DNA of 64,000 bases from Oscillospiraceae bacterium (GTDB taxonomy: Bacteria > Bacillota > Clostridia > Oscillospirales > Ruminococcaceae). Below the pieces are notes generated by a model. That model searched no databases. It was given only the letters and a program-made list of their open reading frames with translations, and was not told the origin of the DNA. The DNA lies in assembly GCA_020054675.1 (NCBI GenBank), contig JAIHAL010000008.1:1-64000 (forward strand). Reading direction: 5' to 3'. Shown here in pieces: positions 59,310-64,000 of the stretch; the stretch's first letter is position 1, and each line of letters opens with the position of its first letter. The position numbers were made by a program, and so were the translations under genes.

Positions 59310-60536
59310 TTAATAAAGAATAGCGCCGTATTTTGCGGCAATTTTCCTTAATTCATCCTCCGGTATGGAGCTTTTCCCGTCCACCATTGCCCGTCCGTGA
59401 TAGGTAAGCAAAGCGGATTTAAGCGCCATCGGGTCGTCTGATTTAAACATGACCGGAAGCTTTGCCATGTGTGAATTCTGGCTGAACTGGTAAGCATCGT
59501 CCGCCGAAAGTACTTCAATTGTTATTACGTCAAGATTTGAATCCGAAAGCTCCAAAAGCTCGTCTGCCATGTCCACTCCGCAAACGACAGGCTCGCTTGC
59601 TTCAAGGCCGTCGGCAGAAAGGTAGAACACCTGCGTTTCGTTTGCAAGCATAAGTCCGGTATCCTGCTTTTCAATCTTTACGGATGAAAAATCAAACCCG
59701 TCAAGCAATTTCCTTATTGCCGCAATGTGTTCAGGAGTGCTTCCGCAGCATCCCCCCGCTATCGTCACGCCGTTTTTCAAAAGTTCCTCCATGCCCTTTG
59801 CCATGTCCTCAGGAGAAAGCCCGTACCTGCCGCATTCATCAGGCTGGCCGGCATTCGGCTTTGCTATAAGGGGAATTTTTGCAAACGGAGCTATTTCCTT
59901 TATTACCTCCGCCATTTTGTCCGGCCCGTGTGAACAATTCAGCCCGAAAGCGGATATGCCCATTTCTTGCAGCGAAATAAGGCATGAAAGCGCCGTCGCG
60001 CCGGTAAGCGTCCTGCCGTTTTCATCAACCGTAATGGTCACGAATATGGGGAGCGAAAATTTTCTGCACGCAATAACCGCCGCCCTTATTTCCGAAAGCG
60101 ACATCATTGTTTCAATTACAAAGAGGTCAACTCCCGCCTCTTTCAAAGCGCCGGCCTGCTCCTTGTAAACATCTATCATTTCGCTGAAAGTCATGCTTCC
60201 GAAAGGCTCCACAAAATCCCCCGTCGGAGAAATATCCCCGGCCACAAGAGCCCTTCCTGCGGACGCTTTTTTGGAAAGCTCCACAAGCCTTTTGTTGAAT
60301 TCGACAGTCTTTTCCTCCAAGCCGTAATGTTCAAGCTTTTTGCGGTTTGCGGAAAAAGTCGGAGCATAAATGATGTTTGAGCCCGCTTCAATGAATTCTT
60401 TTTGCAGTCCTATTAAAACATCCGGATTTTCCAAAATCCACTCCTCAACGCAAACTCCCGCCGGAAGCCCCCTCTCAATAAGGTTTGAACCGGTTGCACC
60501 GTCAAGCAAAATCGGCAGCGCAAAATCAGTACCCAT
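59310..60536 (-). CDS. Homocysteine S-methyltransferase family protein (MetH N-terminal module type)
   Basis: A 408-residue protein. Residues 1-290 form the homocysteine-binding barrel of MetH/BHMT enzymes: LLDGATGSNLIERG, NCSHGP with the first zinc Cys, and GGCCGSTPEHI with the CC zinc pair, so the zinc site is complete. Residues 300-408 are an extra domain that I do not recognise. No folate, cobalamin or activation domain is fused, so it needs separate partners or another methyl donor. The ATG has AAAGGAA. It follows argS by 22 bp. Confidence 0.88.
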   Translation of the reverse strand: MGTDFALPILLDGATGSNLIERGLPAGVCVEEWILENPDVLIGLQKEFIEAGSNIIYAPTFSANRKKLEHYGLEEKTVEFNKRLVELSKKASAGRALVAGDISPTGDFVEPFGSMTFSEMIDVYKEQAGALKEAGVDLFVIETMMSLSEIRAAVIACRKFSLPIFVTITVDENGRTLTGATALSCLISLQEMGISAFGLNCSHGPDKMAEVIKEIAPFAKIPLIAKPNAGQPDECGRYGLSPEDMAKGMEELLKNGVTIAGGCCGSTPEHIAAIRKLLDGFDFSSVKIEKQDTGLMLANETQVFYLSADGLEASEPVVCGVDMADELLELSDSNLDVITIEVLSADDAYQFSQNSHMAKLPVMFKSDDPMALKSALLTYHGRAMVDGKSSIPEDELRKIAAKYGAILY

Positions 60537-60558
60537 AATTCTTTCCTTTCTCCAAAAA

Positions 60559-62247
60559 TCACATTGAATCCGGACAATCTATTTTGAGTATTTCCGAACA
60601 GTTTTCAAGCACAATCTTAACCGCCTCGCAAAGCGAAAGCCTTGCCGCACAAAGGGACTTGTTTTCATCCTTCACCCTGCAAGCGGCATAAAACTTATGG
60701 AATTTTGTTGCAAGCTCTATGCTGTACTTGGTTATCCTTGACGGGTCGTAATTCTTTGCCGCATCGTCTATTTCCCTCGGAAGCGCCGCAAGATGGCGGA
60801 TAAGCTCAACTTCCTCCGGCGCGGAAAGTATGTCAAAATCCTTGCCGGAAAGCTTTTCAAGCTTTACTCCGTCCGCTTCAAGGTTTGCAATTATCGAACA
60901 TATCCTTGCATGGGCATATTGAACGTAATAAACCGGGTTTTGGGAGGATTGCTCTATTGCAAGCCCCAAGTCAAAATCGAAATGGGAATTTGCCTCCCTG
61001 AGGTTGAAGAAAAAGCGCGCCGCGTCAATAGGAACTTCTTCAAGCAAGGTCGCAAGTGTTATTGATTTTCCCGTACGCTTTGAAACCTTGACAAGCTCCC
61101 CATCCCTCATAAGGCGGACCATCTGCATGAGCACAACATCCAGCCTTGACGGCTCAATGCCAAGCGCCTGCATTGCACCTTTAAGCCTTGCGACATGCCC
61201 GTGGTGGTCTGCGCCCCAGATGTCTATTACCTTGTCGAATCCTCTTTCGGCAAATTTGTTGTAGTGGTATGCAATATCCGCCGCAAAATAAGTGGGGATT
61301 CCGTTTGCCCTTACAAGCACATCATCCTTTTCGGCGCCAAATTCGGTGGATTTATACCATACGGCTCCCTCTTTTTCATAGGTGAGTCCGTTTTCGCCAA
61401 GCTTTTTGACGATTTCCATCACCTTGCCGCTTTCGTGCAGAGAACTTTCCTTAAACCAAACATCGTACTTTATCCTGTATTTAAGCAAATCCCTTTCAAG
61501 GCCGGCAATGTTTATCGGCAGGGCATATGCCACCAATGCGTCCCTGCGCTCCTTTGATGAGGCGTTTACATACTTGTCCCCATGGATTTCGGCAAAATTC
61601 TTGGCATGCTCGACTATGTCCGCCCCCTGATAAGCGTCCTCGGGAAGCTCCACGCCGTCTTTGTAAAGCTGCAAATATCTCACTTCAAGCGAAGCTGCAA
61701 ATTTTTCAATCTGATTTCCCGCATCGTTTACATAGAACTCGCGCGTAACATTCCAGCCCGCCCAAGAGAGCACGCTTGCAAGGCAGTCCCCTATGGCGCC
61801 GCCCCTTGCGTTGCCTATGTGCATAGGCCCCGTCGGATTTGCCGAAACGAATTCGACCATTATCTTTTTGCATGCTCCGGTATCGGTCCTTCCATAATCC
61901 TTTCCCTCTTCAAGAACACTTGCAACAGTGTTTGAAAACCATCTTCTTCCAAGAAAGAAGTTTATAAATCCCGGGCCTGCGGCTTCAGCGCGCTCAAACG
62001 AGCTTCCGTCAAGAATCAGGTTTTCGCATATAAGGTCGGCAATTTTGCGCGGCGGCATTTTAAAAGCCTTTGCGCACAGCATAGCTGCGTTTGTGGCGAA
62101 ATCCCCGTGCGATGTGTCCGCCGGAATTTCTATATTGAATGCCGGAACCGGCTCGGCAGGCAGTTTTCCCTCTCCGACAAGCCTTCCCATGGTGTTAAGG
62201 ATTATTTCCCGCATTTCTTCCGATGCCTGTTTTATCAAATTGGACAT
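60559..62247 (-). CDS. argS: Arginyl-tRNA synthetase
   Basis: A 562-residue class I synthetase with the N-terminal Add-1 domain, the HIGH-like motif in NPTGPMHIGNARGG, VSKRTGKSITLATLL as the KMSKS-like loop, and a DALR anticodon domain (YVQYAHARICSI). The start is the ATG at 62,247, nine bases from GAGGGG; an in-frame TTG lies two codons upstream. It follows the DUF1934 gene, as in Bacillus ywiB-argS. Confidence 0.97.
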   Translation of the reverse strand: MSNLIKQASEEMREIILNTMGRLVGEGKLPAEPVPAFNIEIPADTSHGDFATNAAMLCAKAFKMPPRKIADLICENLILDGSSFERAEAAGPGFINFFLGRRWFSNTVASVLEEGKDYGRTDTGACKKIMVEFVSANPTGPMHIGNARGGAIGDCLASVLSWAGWNVTREFYVNDAGNQIEKFAASLEVRYLQLYKDGVELPEDAYQGADIVEHAKNFAEIHGDKYVNASSKERRDALVAYALPINIAGLERDLLKYRIKYDVWFKESSLHESGKVMEIVKKLGENGLTYEKEGAVWYKSTEFGAEKDDVLVRANGIPTYFAADIAYHYNKFAERGFDKVIDIWGADHHGHVARLKGAMQALGIEPSRLDVVLMQMVRLMRDGELVKVSKRTGKSITLATLLEEVPIDAARFFFNLREANSHFDFDLGLAIEQSSQNPVYYVQYAHARICSIIANLEADGVKLEKLSGKDFDILSAPEEVELIRHLAALPREIDDAAKNYDPSRITKYSIELATKFHKFYAACRVKDENKSLCAARLSLCEAVKIVLENCSEILKIDCPDSM

Positions 62248-62265
62248 TTTCAACTTCCCCTCTTT

Positions 62266-62688
62266 TTATATGACCAGCAATATCTCATTGTCGGATATGT
62301 AGCTGGAATTTATATCAATCGTGTATTTCAGGTAAAGATTTCCGCCATCAGGAGTAAGCTCGTTTACTATTGCATGAGCGTAAATCCCGACGACAAAATC
62401 CCCGAAAGGCGTTCCGTAATGGCAGTGGTGCTTTGTATCCTTTTCAATGATAAGGTTTGAACTTGCCTTGCCCACCCTGTCAATGCTTGCCCATCTGTCG
62501 CCCTTTACGGTTACGATTGTTTTTGAACCCTCAAATCCCGTCGCCTTGGATTCGTCATAGGTTATCCTGTATCCGTCCTCCTCGATTTGTTCAAGGTCGC
62601 CGGAGGTAATAAGCTCCGTTTTGCTGCTGTCCTTGTCGACGGTTTGGATACTGGTTATTTTTATCAAAACATCCTTTTTCCGTTTCAA
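62266..62688 (-). CDS. DUF1934 (YwiB) beta-barrel protein
   Basis: A 140-residue protein of the DUF1934/YwiB family with a calycin-like fold; the function is unknown. Family features include DVLIKITSIQ, DGYRITYDES and HHCHYGTPFGDFVVGIYAHAIVNEL. It begins with TTG, seven bases after AAGGGG. The argS neighbour is conserved across Firmicutes. Confidence 0.9.
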   Translation of the reverse strand: MKRKKDVLIKITSIQTVDKDSSKTELITSGDLEQIEEDGYRITYDESKATGFEGSKTIVTVKGDRWASIDRVGKASSNLIIEKDTKHHCHYGTPFGDFVVGIYAHAIVNELTPDGGNLYLKYTIDINSSYISDNEILLVI

Positions 62689-62730
62689 GTTTTTTTCCCC
62701 TTATTTTCAAGGAACCAAAGGTTCCTCATA

Positions 62731-63546
62731 TTATTGAAGAGCATCTATGTCCACTTTGTGCACTTCCCCGTCAATGGGGTATCCAAGAAAGATTTTTGCG
62801 TTTTCGGCAAACATTTCCGGACTGTCGGTGACATAAAATTCGCAAGTTCCTTTTTCCTTGCCGTCGTTTAAGAGTTCCCTTTCGGTAAGGATTGCGCTTG
62901 CGTGCTTTGCCGCCTCTTTTCCTGCCGAAACAAGTGAAACCCCCTCGCCCATTATATCGGCTATAATGTCTTCAAGCAGCGGATAATGCGTGCAGCCAAG
63001 TATCAGCGTATCCACATTTTCGGCAATTATCGGCGCAAGATACTGCTTTGCAACAAGCCTTGCCACTTCGTTGTCCTTTCCGAAAAATCCGTTTTCAACA
63101 AGGGGCACAAAAAGCGGACAGGCGCTTCCCGCCACGAAAATGTCCGGCTTTATGGTCCTTATGGCCCTGCCGTAGCTTCCGCTCCTAATGGTCGCGGGAG
63201 TAGCTATCACTCCGATTCTGCCCTTTCTTGTAATACCGCAGGCAGTTTGCACCGCAGGCAAAAGCACTCCGGTAAAAGGAATTTCCTTCACGGGAGCATT
63301 TGCCCCAAGCACCGAACTCACGGTACCGCAGGCAGCGATAATCATTTTAACCTTATGGTTTTTTAAGAAATTTATATCCTGGTTTGCGTATTTTATTATT
63401 GTTTCCTTGCTTCTTGTGCCGTAAGGAACTCTTGCCGTATCGCCGAAATAAATTATATTTTCGTTCGGCAAAAGCTCTTTTAATTCTTTTACGACGGTAA
63501 GACCGCCAATTCCGGAATCAAATACACCAATCGCATCACTGTTCAC
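62731..63546 (-). CDS. murI: Glutamate racemase
   Basis: Makes D-glutamate for peptidoglycan. The 271-residue protein shows GVFDSGIGGLTVVKEL, YFGDTARVPYGTRS, the first catalytic Cys in AACGTVSS and the second in LILGCTHYPLL. The usual Asn after the first Cys (CNTAS) is Gly here, a departure at the active-site loop, although both catalytic Cys are kept. It begins with GTG, seven bases from GGAGG. It follows ddl by 24 bp. Confidence 0.95.
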   Translation of the reverse strand: MNSDAIGVFDSGIGGLTVVKELKELLPNENIIYFGDTARVPYGTRSKETIIKYANQDINFLKNHKVKMIIAACGTVSSVLGANAPVKEIPFTGVLLPAVQTACGITRKGRIGVIATPATIRSGSYGRAIRTIKPDIFVAGSACPLFVPLVENGFFGKDNEVARLVAKQYLAPIIAENVDTLILGCTHYPLLEDIIADIMGEGVSLVSAGKEAAKHASAILTERELLNDGKEKGTCEFYVTDSPEMFAENAKIFLGYPIDGEVHKVDIDALQ

Positions 63547-63570
63547 CGCTAAACCTCCAAATTAAGTTTT

Positions 63571-64000
63571 TCAGTCGACGGCAACGTCCGCCCTTTCAAA
63601 CGCAAGCCTGATGAGTTTGTCAAGCAGCTCACCGTATGGCACTCCTATTGCCCCCATAAGCTTTGGATACATGCTTATCGGAGTAAATCCGGGAAGAGTG
63701 TTTATTTCGTTGAGCACTATCTCCCCGTCTTTTTTTACAAAGAAATCCACTCTTGAAAGGCCGGCGCAGCCCATTGCCTTAAACGCCTTAACGGCAATCT
63801 CACGCACCCGGTCCGAAATCTTCTCGTCAATCCTTGCGGGAATATAAAGATTTGTCGAACCAAGTATGTATTTTGCCTCATAGTCGTAAAAATCATTTGC
63901 AGGAGCAATCTCGCCCACAATGGAAGCTATCGGGGAATCGTTGCCGAAAACCGCGCATTCTATTTCCCTGCCCTCGATAAATTCCTCCACAAGAACTTTT
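63571..64000 (-). CDS. ddl: D-alanine--D-alanine ligase, C-terminal part (truncated by window edge)
   Basis: The last 143 residues or so of an ATP-grasp ligase that makes D-Ala-D-Ala for peptidoglycan. Visible: VEEFIEGREIECAVFGN, DFYDYEAKY, RVDFFVKKDGEIVLNEINTLPGFTPISMYPKL with the metal-binding Glu/Asn. The frame stays open through 64,000, so the start lies outside the window. It is upstream of murI in one unit. Confidence 0.94.
   Translation of the reverse strand, partial: KVLVEEFIEGREIECAVFGNDSPIASIVGEIAPANDFYDYEAKYILGSTNLYIPARIDEKISDRVREIAVKAFKAMGCAGLSRVDFFVKKDGEIVLNEINTLPGFTPISMYPKLMGAIGVPYGELLDKLIRLAFERADVAVD

Overview
The window looks like a chromosomal segment of an endospore-forming, anaerobic Firmicute, most likely a clostridium of the Ruminococcaceae/Oscillospiraceae type. 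The evidence is spore genes (cotJA-cotJB-cotJC, spoVG, spoVS), a single-chain pyruvate:ferredoxin oxidoreductase, an HrcA-type CIRCE operator, strong AGGAGG ribosome sites, many TTG/GTG starts, clean sigma-A promoters and many U-tailed terminators. No rRNA, integrase, transposase or CRISPR array is visible. There is one tRNA, tRNA-Arg(CCU).

Layout. 0-12.3 kb: metG-tatD behind a long structured leader, two unknown secreted proteins, then a minus-strand run with a CorC/CNNM membrane protein followed by four tandem paralogous transglutaminase-like lipoproteins. 12.6-19.1 kb: nifJ, the cotJ spore-coat operon, a BusR-like GntR/TrkA_C regulator and divergent dapB. 19.1-25.3 kb: a maltodextrin-type operon (lacI regulator, GH13 glycosidase, binding protein, two permeases) with a clear LacI operator. 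25.4-26.7 kb: a compact cluster of four very small genes (two helix-turn-helix proteins and two short hydrophobic or basic proteins), divergent from another small gene. 26.8-32.9 kb: CIRCE-controlled hsp20, YibE/F, alkaline phosphatase and nadB-nadC. 33.0-33.6 kb: an intergenic mosaic of structured repeats. 33.6-49.6 kb: bactofilin and polysaccharide deacetylase, an Amt-PII fusion, hisS-aspS, mgsA, the mreBCD-PBP2 elongation operon, and zapA-U32-dut-DUF4321. 49.7-64 kb: L10 leader with rplJ-rplL, YfhO-Nudix, spoVG, murC-lexA, a second small-family gene, tRNA-Arg, ymdB, spoVS, and a minus-strand operon ddl-murI-DUF1934-argS-homocysteine methyltransferase-lipoprotein.

How the genes work together. 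Much of the window concerns the cell envelope (MurC, MurI, Ddl, PBP2, MreBCD, bactofilin, deacetylase, ZapA, YfhO, transglutaminase lipoproteins) and translation (MetG, AspS, HisS, ArgS, L10, L7/L12). Sporulation, starch-oligosaccharide use, nitrogen uptake and NAD synthesis are interspersed.

The parts I find least explained are: (1) a composite intergenic repeat present as inverted copies at 1-165 and 33,011-33,207, plus a fragment at 54,032-54,083; it carries a 14-bp hairpin with a compensatory base-pair change and arrays of a heptamer with a fixed GTTAG core and two variable bases; (2) the four-paralogue transglutaminase lipoprotein array with fast-diverging linkers; (3) the micro-gene cluster at 25.5-26.3 kb; and (4) structured leaders upstream of metG and amt that do not match the riboswitch or T-box signatures I looked for.
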